The notes under the pieces were generated by a model, which had not been told where the DNA came from, made no database searches, and saw only the letters and a list, made by a program, of their open reading frames with translations. A program made the translations under genes and the position numbers. Positions 13,753 to 24,700 of a stretch of 64,000 nucleotides of DNA are shown in pieces. The stretch comes from Hetaerina americana (Eukaryota; Arthropoda; Insecta; Odonata; Calopterygidae), in assembly GCA_022747635.1 (NCBI GenBank), contig JAKTNV010000007.1:11559997-11623996 (forward strand), written 5' to 3'. The number at the start of each line of letters is the position of its first letter. Position 1 is the stretch's first letter.

Positions 13753-15199
13753 AAGGTAATCTATCGGTTAAGGTAGGCTGTCGATGGACACAACTACCAA
13801 ATAACCATCTCTTTACAAAGCAATAGATCATCCTACTCAACAACAAGTCTCACTTCATCTCTCCGAAAATCCTTCCTACCTTCATCTCGTCCTACATCCC
13901 TATTCTATTCTTGCACTTTCCTCGTTTGCCTAATATCCTACCCTCTATTACCGCCTTCGACATCCCACTGCCGGTCAATACGCCCTTCATCCGTTTTTCC
14001 GGCCTCCTTATGATTTCTCCCAAATATCCCCTCTTCTCACCCTCCATATGTAGCACTTCCTCATTTGCTCTCCTTTCGGTCCATTACACCTTCTCCATCC
14101 TTCTCCAAACCCATATTTCAACAGCCTTCAATCTACTTCATTCATCCTGCTTCGATTACCACGTTTCCGCGCCGTGCATAGCTACGCTCCATATCAAAGT
14201 GTTTACGCGTCTTTTCTTAATAACCTTGCTCAACTTCCCTGCCATCAACTCCCTCCTCCTAGGGAAAGCCTCTTTGCCTAGCGCATTATTCTCCTTACGT
14301 CCCCACTACTTTGACCGTGTTGGTCCAAAACACTTCCGAGATACGTAAACTGTTCTACTTGCTCTAGTTTTTGCCCTCCTATTTTAATGTTTAGCTTAGA
14401 CTTTTTCTTTCTGGAAAATCGCATAACCTTTGTTTTATTAATATTGATTCTCAGTCCTTATCTATCGCACTGAATTTCCAATTCACTCAGCAATGCTTGC
14501 AACCCCTTGGCTGACTGACAAACTAAAGCTTGGTCATCAGCGAACCTAACTGATTTTACCAATTCCCCGCCCACTTTCATTCCTACCTCGAGTTCTTCCC
14601 GTGCCTCTTTAATTATTTCCTTTACATACAGGTTGAACAGCAACGGTGATAATGGGCAACCCTGCCTTACACCTCTTCCTAACACTGCCCATCCGGACTC
14701 CCCGTTCCCCACTCGCATCTGAACAGTCTGAGACATGCACAGGTTCCGGATTAGTCCCATATCCCTCCAATATATTCCCATTCTCTGTGACATAATCATT
14801 AGTTTTTTTTCCAATTCACTCTATCAAATGTCTTTTCAAATTCTATGAAACAGGCAAATACCTCCTGGTTGTGTTCTATATTCCTCTCGATTAATAATCT
14901 CATTACTGCAATGGCATCACGCGTACCACTCCCCTTCCTAAACCCAAACTGATCATCCCCTAAGTAATTAGTTGCACTACTCTCCTTTTATTGATTATCC
15001 TGAGAACAATTTTAGCTGCGTAGGAAAACAAACTTGTTGTCACGTAGTCCTCACATGATATAGCCTTTACCTTTTTCGGAATAGGAACTAAAAATGATCT
15101 CACAAAGTCTTCCGGCCAGATTCCTTCCTCATAGATAATACGAATCAGTCCATATAGTCTCTTCCTACCACATTTTCCTAAAATTTTTAGATGTTCCAT
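13753..15199 (-). pseudogene. RTE-clade retrotransposon copy A (5'-truncated)
   Basis: Reads from 15199 down to 13753. The first frame (15199-14960) holds the fingers region (LGKCGRKRLYGLIR, PEDFVRSFLVPIPKKVKA). Frame breaks follow, then 14814-14458 holds VRQGCPLSPLLFNLYV and the catalytic VRFADDQALVCQSAKG with FADD intact. The antisense of 14350-13911 covers the C-terminal domain, matched by copy C at 60008-62658. The 3' end is the word AAGGTAATCTATCGGTTAAG (plus-strand view), shared with copies B and C. The 5' end stops at a (TA)n tract at 15200. The endonuclease is missing. At least two frame breaks make it inactive. Confidence 0.88.
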
Positions 15200-15204
15200 A
15201 TATT

Positions 15205-15284
<80 letters not shown>
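15200..15284. repeat. (TA)n microsatellite
   Basis: About 85 bases of TA repeats with one interruption near 15229, between RTE copy A and the foldback repeat. The YIYIYI-type frames that cross it are repeat artefacts. Confidence 0.95.
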
Positions 15285-15285
<1 letters not shown>

Positions 15286-15482
15286 TTTCATAGACGTAAC
15301 ACGGAAGTGCCGAATAGTACAATACACAGTAACACATAATATAGAAACACAAAAAAAGAGATAGAAGTAATGCAAGCATTACTTCTATATCTTCAGAGGA
15401 AGACGGATTGCTTCCGTCGAAACATCAAGAAAATACGTGTGAGTGTTCTCTTTTTTGTGTTTCTATATTATGTGTTACTGTG

Positions 15483-15486
<4 letters not shown>
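15285..15486. repeat. Foldback repeat with hammerhead-like core, copy 1
   Basis: Begins with a module (GACGTAACACGGAAGTGCC, GAATAGTACAATACACAG) that recurs in inverted orientation at 55098-55152 and 55668-55720, always next to (TA)n. Arms 15323-15360 and 15448-15484 are near-perfect inverted repeats of about 37 bp. A second short palindrome (AGAAGTAATG/CATTACTTCT) sits at 15364-15386. The element is enclosed by (TA)n on both sides and codes for nothing. Confidence 0.75.
15394..15426 (+). ncRNA. Hammerhead-ribozyme-like core (hypothesis)
   Basis: Seen: the heptamer CAGAGGA (15394-15400), one A, the hairpin GACGGA / TCCGTC with a 5-base loop, then GAAA, C, A, U, C. Sequence just before the heptamer (TCTT) pairs with the four bases after the final C (AAGA), like stem I. 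Known of the family: hammerheads need CUGANGA, stem II, GAAA, stem III, then U plus a non-G base. Differences: A instead of U4, one extra A after the heptamer (an extra core base is known in a viroid hammerhead), and a near-absent stem III, which would require dimers. Activity is uncertain. Confidence 0.35.

Positions 15487-15536
<50 letters not shown>
15486..15536. repeat. (TA)n microsatellite
   Basis: About 50 bases of uninterrupted TA repeats that close the right side of the foldback repeat. Confidence 0.95.
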
Positions 15537-15538
<2 letters not shown>

Positions 15539-17332
15539 TTTATATGGGCCTAGGTTTTGTGGTTTATATGTAGAGCCGTACCAACTTAGCGGAAAGACTG
15601 TTTTCATGAGCCCTATAGTAACCTTGTTTTCCTTAGGTCGTGGAGGACTGGCTGTTCAGCGTTATAACTAACGTCTAAAACCAAACGCCAATAGTAAATA
15701 TATGTGAGATTTCAAGTATTCATATTCCAGTCATCAACCAGAGAGCTTTAGCGTCTGATAATACTCCTCAGGAGGCATAAATATGCGGAGGCACGGCACA
15801 GTCAAGGGCACCACTTGACTTCGAGACGTGCCCCGACATAGTGCTGCCTACTGAGATTGAAGTGTCATCACATAAACACAGAATTTCCATCTATTTCCAC
15901 TATGGTCACCTGGTGACCAAAAATTTGGTATAATAAGTTTTTACAAATATTCCCTATTGGTTTCGTAATAAAGCTATCTCATTTTTCATGGAAATATCTT
16001 CCTCTTGAAGAACACAGTATTGCCTCTTACTTATTACCAATAATGTTCATGTAATCAAATAAACTGCGACATGAAATAGCAGTTTACTAAGATATAATAT
16101 GAATCATTATATTTATGTTCAGTATTCTTCGTCATAACGGGTTATCGATCGGATTGGTTTGTGGAAGCTCCCCAACTCGTATCCTCTTCCCTGCCAATCA
16201 ATTTATCTCATCATAGCTCCTTGCGCCGACATTACCTATTACCTGCCTCTCTTAGTTTATCATCCTTGATCTTCTATAATTATTCTCCTCTAGGTGCCCT
16301 TCAGTTATGGTCTTTAATAAGATAGTGTACCACAGGATATTTCCAATCAATTGCCCTCCTTCTCTGATAAGTGTCATTCTTAGGCTTCCCCCTTCACTCA
16401 CTCTTCAAAGTACTTACTCCTTTTTCACTCTGTATATCCTTTTTATAGTGTAGAAGATAACCAAATGCCCTCATTTTGGAAAAAAATACTGCTCAAACTC
16501 ATTTCAAGCCAACGTGAAATTTCAAGTAAGCATTTCTCTACTTACCTTTTAAATTGATCCTCAAGACCCTACCATCGCTCTAAAGGTATTACTGCTTTCT
16601 TGCGTTAATATTTCAGTGCTGTCTCATTCCATGTGAAATCATCTAGAGGGAGTTACTCGAACATCCTGTTATGCTTTGAAATATTTAAATTCGATGATTT
16701 TACTATTACCTTGTGCGGAATTATTTTTCTTTGTTTTCTACCGCCATTTTGGCTACGTAGATATGTTTATTTTTCGTCACTCCGACACACAAAAATAAGT
16801 GTTTGCAGTGACTAAGAAGAAAGGTTATTCTTTGATAACCTCTTGAGTTACAAAACTCTGGTTTTTAATATATCATAACAGTGTTGCTAGACCCTCAGCT
16901 AATTTTGTTATGAACATGTCATATAAATTAATTAAACTCTGGTCTATTAAATAAATACATCAGAATTCATCAGTATTTCATAAGTTGGGCTTAAAATTAG
17001 CTCTCAGAATGAGGAATTTTGTAAGTTTTAAAATTCTAAAAAATAAAAATCCATTAAAACCACAACATCATAATTTTACTCAATGCTAATTATTTGACTA
17101 GTATCCATATAGAGTAAAAGAATGCCAGGATTATAAGCACCCCTTGACAATGTTTTCTTTAAATTTTTGACATTTTAAAAGTATGAATTTCAAAATATAT
17201 TATGTCAAAAGGCGGATCAAAATATGTTGTCCATGGAGTCACTTCGTAATATTTAATAAACTCACTTTTTACTTAACTTTAAGCTTCATTTTGTGGTCAG
17301 CATTTTTGTATATTTCATGTACATTTACTTAA
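15537..17332. other. No gene recognised
   Basis: AT-rich, with frames of 60-87 codons only, the longest created by the preceding TA tract. No transposon motif, RNA gene or long repeat identified. Confidence 0.5.
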
Positions 17333-17540
17333 TACCTTGCAAGCCGCCACAGTGACGTATGGCGGGGGGTGTTGGGTCACTGCCGTTAAAAGAGAATAAA
17401 ACCACATGCAAAACCAACATATGCATGCAAAGCTAAACCCACAGAGGCGTATGTATTCATGTAAAACAATTTTTAACTTACAAATGCATAAAGCATCAAC
17501 TAAAGTACACATGCACCTACGATATAGTAAAAATTCATCC
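17333..17540 (-). repeat. LINE 3'-tail repeat, copy 2
   Basis: Plus-strand view starts AATACCTTGCAAGCCGCCAC, continues GTATGGCGGGGGGTGTT and then a body with GCAAAACCAACATATGCATG. The GC-rich part is the CR1-type tail described at 3343-3545. The body after it matches those at 38086-38375 and 53400-53660 (inverted) but not the CR1 copy at 1.9-3.5 kb. It is therefore a related LINE subfamily or a SINE that shares the LINE tail. Diverged. Confidence 0.6.
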
Positions 17541-17819
17541 ATTAACGGGCAAATTTGTATACTTGCTGGAGGAAGATTTCATTCAAAACAAGGATTAATT
17601 CACCAATACGTAAATGAGTTATTTTTTATAAGAAAAAAGGGAATTAAAATGAAATACAACCATTCATTCAACAGGCCTTCACCAAAAATATTTTTCAGCA
17701 TATCAAATGCGAAGTACAAATTTTTTATATTAACATTATCATTGCATATATTTTGGGCTACACGTGCCAAAACAACAGTTCTCGTTCTCCAGGAAACTCA
17801 CACCCTCAACGTTAGTATA

Positions 17820-18572
17820 CGAGGGTCATCCGGAAAGTAGTACCCGTTCGTGAAATAAAGACACAAAAGTAAATATTAACAAACATAAAAAATTTTATTT
17901 GAAAGAGGATACTTTAAACTACTTCTCAACATAATCTCCAAGCAAATTAAGGCATTTGTCATAACGTGTGACAAGTTTCTGTATTCCTGCTGCATAGTCC
18001 TTCGCCGCCAGCTCATTGAGATACGCGAGGGACCCATCTTGCACAAATTTTTGCATAATGCAGATGGTGTTTAACAATTTCATGAACAATTGTTCGAGAA
18101 ACATTGGGAAAATGCTCACAGATGTCATCAATTGTGACGCGGCGATCGTTCCTCACGAATTCGTCAACTGAGCTCACCAGTTGGTCTGTAATGACAGACG
18201 GTCTCCCCGAACGCTCATCGTCGTGTGTGTTCCCCCTCCCCAGGTTGAAGTTGCGACACCACCGCCGAACAGACGACTCGTCCATTACATTGTCTCCATA
18301 CACCTCCTTTAATTGGCGATGAATATCACATGGGCGAACGTTTCTTGCATTGAGGAATTTAATCACTGCCCTCACTTCACAACTGGCGGCGTTCTCAATT
18401 TTTTTAAACATTGTAAACAATCACAGAAACAACACAGGCAATGCTAGCGTCACGCAACTTGGCTCAGAGAAGGCAGACAAGCCACTGAAGCTATCTGACC
18501 TCGTCCAGCGGCTACTCGCGTCGTCAGCACTTCATGCGGCACGAACGGGTACTACTTTCCGGATGACCCTCG
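17820..18572 (-). mobile_element. Internally deleted mariner, perfect 33-bp terminal inverted repeats
   Basis: The termini at 17820-17852 and 18540-18572 are identical inverted repeats over 33 of 33 bases (outer end CGAGGGTCATCCGGAAAGTA). Each end is flanked by TA (17818-17819 and 18573-18574), the target duplication of Tc1/mariner elements. The 753-bp element keeps the transposase N-terminus and C-terminus but has lost the middle. Typical mariners are about 1.3 kb. Identical ends suggest fairly recent movement, with transposase supplied by another copy. Confidence 0.93.
17919..18420 (-). pseudogene. mariner transposase, DDD catalytic core deleted
   Basis: N-terminal frame 18420-18013: a helix-turn-helix region (FKKIENAASCEVRAVIKFLN, IHRQLKEVYGDN), the linker SVRRWCRNF and DERSGRPSV, a second helix-turn-helix region, and KICARWVPR at about residue 130. 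A second frame (about 18050-17919) then gives the mariner C-terminus, AAGIQKLVTRYDKCLN and GDYVEK. All three catalytic aspartates of the DD34D triad normally lie between these parts and are missing. The deletion junction is near 18030-18050, where the frame also shifts. A mariner transposase is about 345 residues and roughly half is left. The N-terminal DNA-binding part could still be made. Confidence 0.9.
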
Positions 18573-18574
18573 TA

Positions 18575-21482
18575 CATTCCGATATGTATACTGGTTGATA
18601 TTGTGTCTCTTAAATACAATAACGTTCATATTGTAGTTAAATCGTGAATAACATGTACTATTTCATTATCTTCCTCATATAAATGTCTCTATCCTCTATT
18701 CATACCATGGAATGATCGGGTACTCTCTGATCATTGACGATATTTTTTTCCGCTAGAATTCTGCCCTGAGGGTAATATTCAAAAGTGTTTCAAAATTTCG
18801 ACACGAGTTGGTGAGCTGGTGTTTGGTGGTTGGTGAGCTGATGATGACGTCTAACGTCGTAATCCAGGTCGTGTTCTAAATAAAAAGAGTGAGGAATTAC
18901 CAATTTATGCCAAAGACAACAATATTTCTCGTATTTTAAGTTTGAAAAGTTTTGAAAAAAAGAGAAGAAATGAGCCAAGTTTAATTATCGTATTCTTATT
19001 CGGAGAAACCACACTGTTGCGAATATCGCTATACAGACAGATTTTAGGATAGTATTAAATCGCACGGATATTGAAAAGTGTAAATATCCACTGAAATATG
19101 CATTCATAAATTTAAAGTGATTTAGATTTCCTGAGTGAGTCGACGTGAAAATAATTCTCATTACAACTTTTCATCCTGCGAACTTAGTTTGATGTGGACG
19201 GTAAGGGACATCAAAGGGTTATAATGATAAATTTACAATCTGGTGCATTTTTTACACTCAAAATAAACAATTTCCCACTGCTGGTAACTTTTTAATAGTT
19301 ATTTTTGGCGCAATATAAAAAATGTACAATGCAAGTACAGTCTTCGCAAATGTAATATGCTCCGTTTCACTTAATAACAATAAATATGTCCTCTAAGAGC
19401 TTTGGATCGCGATCCAAATTTATTCGCACTCCCACAGTTTCCCCGGAACAGATTACCTACACAATTGCATTCGTAGAAGCCAATCTTTTCCGCTAGACTT
19501 TTATCCGATTCCCGGCAAATATTCGCAGCTTGTATTGCTAAAATCCGTTGTTCTGTCGATATTCATTTTTTTGCTCCATTAAGTTTCTTCACCGTGGCAA
19601 AGTTGTCCGCGATTTTCCTAAAAGATCAAAGAATTAAAAAAGTTATAATATAAGCTACCTGACGTTTCTCAGCACTTCCATTGGAACTCTTTCAGCATAG
19701 ATTGTAAAATTTCTTCCTTTCGTAATGGCGAATTTCGTCCATCGCACTTTTCTTCTGCTTCAACCTAAGGGACCGCTTTCCAAGGAATCTTTTGCATTTT
19801 CGGTTGGTAACTTTATGAGACACGTTTCCTTTATGCAATAGCCATAACTCCAAGGGGAAACGAATAATTGATATTGAAAGAATATATAAGTTTTAGAATG
19901 AGATGGTTTTCGGCTCAACCACGAAAAAGTTTATGTTCATTACATAAAGAACACGCAGAATTCGTCCATTGGATTTCGCTGAGATACGACTAATTTCAAC
20001 CCCTCAGCCTGAAAATCAAGTGCCTTGTGAATAAGTTGAAGATTTGAAATTCGTCTTACTTTTACAGATATCAGTGGAAGAGTACAGTGTGCTGCTTATT
20101 TCTTGAATATCAGCTTCTTCCCGGCAATGAGCAGATAGGTCTCCTTGTCATTGCCGAGCATTGTTTTCGAGAACCATTTAATTTATATATCTTAGCTTCT
20201 TTTAATTCTGAGCAACAAGTAAAGCTAGACGCTGAGTTCTGGGTAAATATGTGATCAATACTTACATAATTACCATTTAGCATCAGGCGTGTATCACATT
20301 CTGAAATTATGAGTCTAAATTTCATAATGTAGATAATTCTACAGACTACCGTAAAGTTATCTGCATAAATGATTACCTTTTTTTCTGTCTCCATGCTTTC
20401 CAAATTATAAAGTTTTTCTTCATCCCTATCTCATTGCAGTGTTTTCCGCCAAAGTGGCTATTTACAGAATTCTCAAACAATTTCTACGCATGAAATAAGA
20501 TATTTTTACAAAAAAAGACCAAAAATGTTTACACGTATAAATCACAAGATATTAGTTATGATTAAATTCACGACTGTGGTCGTAAAAAGAGATTATGTTA
20601 AAGCTTTTTAAATTAAAATTCTTTATTCAAGTTTGCCCATCAAGGTAGAGATCGTTGGCCAACAACCCAAGCATATATGGTAATCACTACATTATCTGGT
20701 TTTTCTACCCATTATGCTGCTTATCATCGCTTCCAAGTATCGAAACAAGAGGCATTTCGAAGTGAGACGAAGGAGAAGAAGGATGGGAGTTTGCAGCAAT
20801 GGTGACCTTATGGTTTGCTTTAGGATAGGCGCACGTATATATATAGTACTTCGATCGATCCTTTAGTGCATTCCTGATTGAATGGCCGGGCGACTCTGTC
20901 GTGAAGGTAAACACACGCACGCGACATAATAGAGTCGATGCAAGTTTCCGCTCATGGAAAACGGTCTCACCTTCCACCCACGGAGGAGCAAGTGCCTACC
21001 CTCGTGACCCCACATGATCGATCAACTGACCTCGTGTTCACATGAACAACTCGCACTTTCAGGAGAACAACGGCTTAAGGGCACAAGTGATGCTTCCGAT
21101 AAACATGATATCTCAAAACGCTTTGAAAGGAAACTGTCATACAAGCAAACGATAATTTGATGGAAGGAATTTCCCTTGGTTACAACAAAAATTTTGTTTA
21201 CCCTAGAAGTCACAAAAAAACTTTTTCGGAAATTTAAAATACGTATATCATTCAATACTAAAGATATTTTATGTCAAATTAATGTAATTGTTCTTCCCTC
21301 AAAATGTGCGCTATGTATTATAACCGGAACATCATGTTTAGAAGTGGCGCCTCAGTGTAGGATTATCAGATATTTTGAGCTAAAAACTAGAGTTAAGGCA
21401 ACTTAAATGTAAGAATAACGGAGTCTTGTCCAACAAACATGAATTTCGTAATTAAACATATTCGCACAAAAAATATTGTTAT
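18575..21482. other. No gene recognised
   Basis: AT-rich. The longest frames are 97 and 90 codons on the minus strand (20110-20403, 20705-20977) without recognisable motifs. No repeat family shared with the rest of the window was found. Confidence 0.5.
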
Positions 21483-21535
21483 TATATATATATATATATA
21501 TTTATTTATTTATTTATTTATATTATTATAGGCAT
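21483..21535. repeat. (TA)n / (TTTA)n microsatellite
   Basis: A short TA tract followed by five TTTA units, next to the 3' end of RTE copy B. Confidence 0.9.
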
Positions 21536-21544
21536 TATATATCT

Positions 21545-21845
21545 ACCGGTTAATGTACGTTTTGGATGGACACAACTACCAAATAAATATTTTGTCTCTC
21601 ATAACCAAACGCAACTCAGCATCCAACATTACCATAAGCTCCTCTTCAAATTGGCATACTTTCTCCTTCCCTTCATTCCGTCCAACATCTCTATCCTATT
21701 TCTGCCCCTTCCTCGTATCCCTAATATTCTCCCCTCTATGAAAGTTTTGAACATCCCATTGAAAGTCAATATGCTTTACATCCATTCTTCTGTATCCTTG
21801 GGATTTATCCCAGCACTTTCTTTTTTATATTTAAAACTAATTCAC
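21545..21845 (-). pseudogene. RTE-clade retrotransposon copy B (3' end only)
   Basis: Plus-strand view begins ACCGGTTAATGTACGTTTTG and GGACACAACTACCAAATAAA, matching the 3' ends of copies A (13753) and C (59911). The following 300 bases match the antisense of the last part of the RTE protein (plus-strand words CGTCCAACATCTCTATCCTA, AACATCCCATTGAAAGTCAA). It is a severely 5'-truncated insertion, as is usual for LINEs. No domain remains. Confidence 0.75.
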
Positions 21846-22261
21846 CTGACGTGGTTTTCATGCTTGCATAACACTCGGCTACTGCTGCGATAAAAAAAGA
21901 ACTAAGACTGAATTTATAATATTCTGATAGTTGAAATACTATTATTCACAGGTTGTACTTACAGAATCAACATCTGAAGGAGAGGAATGAGTTCATCTTT
22001 ATGCATGATCTTCAATGAAGCCAGCAAAAATAATGTCAATTTATGTAAACATTTTCCAGATGGTCCTTGGTTCGAAACTCGGATGTCAACGCGGACAATG
22101 TCATCAACGTCAAAGCAGAAGTTCTGTAGGACTCTGTTGGGAATCATAAATGACACTAGGAAAGGAAATGAAGAAGTGAGTTTCGCACAAATTAGTAATT
22201 ACTTGTAGTTTAAGATATACTCTGGCTTCATCTATCAGAGAAACGGCCTTCATCAACATCT

Positions 22262-22330
22262 ACAAAATATATTCCCTGCAACCCGCACAAGAGCGTGTGG
22301 TGGAAGCACCTAACATACACGCATAAATAT
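22262..22330 (-). repeat. LINE 3'-tail repeat, copy 3
   Basis: A short, diverged copy of the GC-rich tail (plus view TCCCTGCAACCCGCACAAGA, then GCGTGTGGTGG). It belongs with the copies at 3.5, 17.3, 38.1, 40.9, 45.85 and 53.65 kb. The 21846-22261 interval before it holds nothing recognisable. Confidence 0.5.
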
Positions 22331-24305
22331 GGATTCATACATGCATAATGTATATCCACATACACTTGCTCTTATAAGATACTCATGTAATCCTAAACAA
22401 TACATTTAGATATAATTCAGAGACTAGCAAGATTGGCTCCACTTAAAGCATTCAATTTCGGTTATCAATAGAAATATTCGGGTTCCTAGATTCGAATCAT
22501 TAATGTTTTTGATCGAACTCCTGAATTCGTCGATGAAGGTTTTTATCTCCTTTATTTTATTCCTGTGATCAACTGTGCCAATATAATTTGGGTCAATCAG
22601 GAAACTCAGTATTCTGCCTCTACCTTTCTAATAGTTTTAAGTCTTCCCTGTGCTCTCCAAGAATGAAGAGGCTCACGATCTGAGTCTTTTAAAACTGCCA
22701 GTTCCGCTAACTCCCTTCTCGTAGGAAGTTTTAGAAAATCTAGCGGATTTTTCTTTAACCTTTTCCAATTTTCAAATTACCGTTTACCGCCAAGTCTTAA
22801 ATAATTTCCATACGTACCTAGCGTGACCTCACCGAAGCTTATTAACAAATCTCTCCTTATCTTTTCATTATTTATTCCTGCAACCCATGAAACCTAATTC
22901 GTTTAAGGCTGACTCGCACATTCTTCCGATTTGACTGGTAGTTTGCCTTGCATAAGTAGACGAAGAGTTTCACTTTCTTAAAACTTTAAAAGGCAATTAA
23001 TGTAAACTTGTTTTTAATACTAGTTATTTCCATATTTTCACTTGCGGCTTCCTTATTGGTTCCTAACACTAACACTGCAGCAACATGTAAAAATTCATTG
23101 AACATGCCTGATGTGGAATGATCATCTGGCACACATCCAAACAGCAGGGCTTGTAAAATGTGTCAATATATAGGAATCAGAACCCCCCCCCATTTCCTGA
23201 TACGTATTTTCATTACGTTTTAGCACACTATCTGCTCCGTTTAATCGATAAAAATCGCCGCAAGGCAATTCGAGCTATCTTAATCGTACTCAAAATATAA
23301 TAGCTTGACTTTAGTGATACGGGAGAGACAATTCGGACACCGCGGTCAATCTATAAACATGGACTGTGCTGGAATGAGTCAACACCACGACAAAGGTAGG
23401 TATAAAACATGCGTCGTTGACCATTGAATTAGGCAATCCGCAGCCAAATTTCACTCCCTTGGACAGCATGGGAATTAATGAGGTTTTATAAAAACTAGAT
23501 ACGGAAAGGTGATAAAATTTTATTCGCATTTCCCAAAGTTGGATGTATTGATGACCCTTGAAGGAGCGTTTAATTCTCCAATAAAACGATAAAAATAGAT
23601 AGGTGTACCTCTGAGAAGAGCTCTCGAGTTTATTCTCGAACTGCCCGTAAAGTATGCTTAGGAAACCGATTTCGAGATCATCAAAAATCTGATGTTAACA
23701 TTTTCAATTTGTTTTCCCGACTGGAATAAGTCCTCCAGTCATTTTTACCAGTTGCGAGAGTCTACAAGGTCACACCACACAAAAGCCAAGGCAGAAATTT
23801 GTACCACCGAAGATTCATAGTATGTCTCAGCAGATACCATATCTGAAATTTTCTAAACCGATTAAATATGGCAGTTGTGTCGAGTGTCATTCATAAAAAT
23901 ATATGACACACATCCATAAGAGCCCCTTTTTTTGAATTACAGATACACATATTGGCAAACGTTTTCTTGAATTACAGCAGTTTCAACAATTAATTTTCAG
24001 AATTACATAACATTAAGTTCGCGAAAGTCAACGAAATGGAAAATTGAAGTACAGTCACAATTACAATCTCACACCTCTGGTAATCAAAGAAACTTTCCTT
24101 ACCATGGAAGTTTACTTTATCTTTTTTACTAATAAATAGGGTTTTCGCAGGTTTTTCACACCCCCCCTTCTCTTCGTGGGTGTTTTTCCTGCGTGGGTTT
24201 TCACTAGTTGAGCAATGCCACGCTCTCCCTAGCTTTTCCCACAAACCTCATTCTTTGCTTAGACTTTCCTCATTTTATTGTACTCTATCTTCACTGTCAT
24301 TTATT
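22331..24305. other. No gene recognised
   Basis: No transposon protein motifs or RNA genes. There are short C runs near 23181 and 24165. Frames are at most 84 codons and unrecognised. Confidence 0.5.
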
Positions 24306-24490
24306 TGAGTATATGTAGGTATATTCTTAATTTATATATGTATATGTATGTATGTATGGGTGTATATGTGCGTACTTATGTATGTATTTATGTATGTGTA
24401 TGAATGCATGTATGTATGTTTATGTGTGTATATGTATGTGTGTGTGGATATGCATGTATATGTGTAGGTATGTGTATGAATATAGGTATG
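24306..24490. repeat. (ACAY)n-type microsatellite, left flank of the R1 insertion
   Basis: On the plus strand it reads as irregular TATG/TGTG/TATA repeats. On the minus strand, the sense strand of the inserted LINE, it is ACAT/ACAC (ACAY) repeat. It ends with ATGAATATAGGTATG, the left copy of the target duplication. Confidence 0.9.
24476..24490. repeat. Target-site duplication, left copy
   Basis: ATGAATATAGGTATG, identical over 15 bases to 26906-26920 on the other side of the LINE. It directly precedes the poly(T) tract, as expected for target-primed reverse transcription of a minus-strand element. Confidence 0.93.
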
Positions 24491-24510
24491 TTTTTTTTTT
24501 TTTTTTTTTT
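24491..24510 (-). other. Poly(A) tail of the R1-clade LINE
   Basis: Twenty T on the plus strand, directly after the left target duplication. An unbroken tail fits a recent insertion. Confidence 0.9.
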
Positions 24511-24700
24511 AAAAGAGTTCAGGGGAAATGCTTTATGCACTGATAGACAAGAAAGCCTCATGTTTCCTGTCCCTCGTGTCGGACTCCCACCGACTAAAAC
24601 CCCTCGTCTCTTCCTCTATGGTCTTTGTTTTCTCCTGCGGTACTGCTGGTGGCTTATTACTTCACAGGAGAGACCATTAGCCGTAGCTTTTTCTCTAGTT

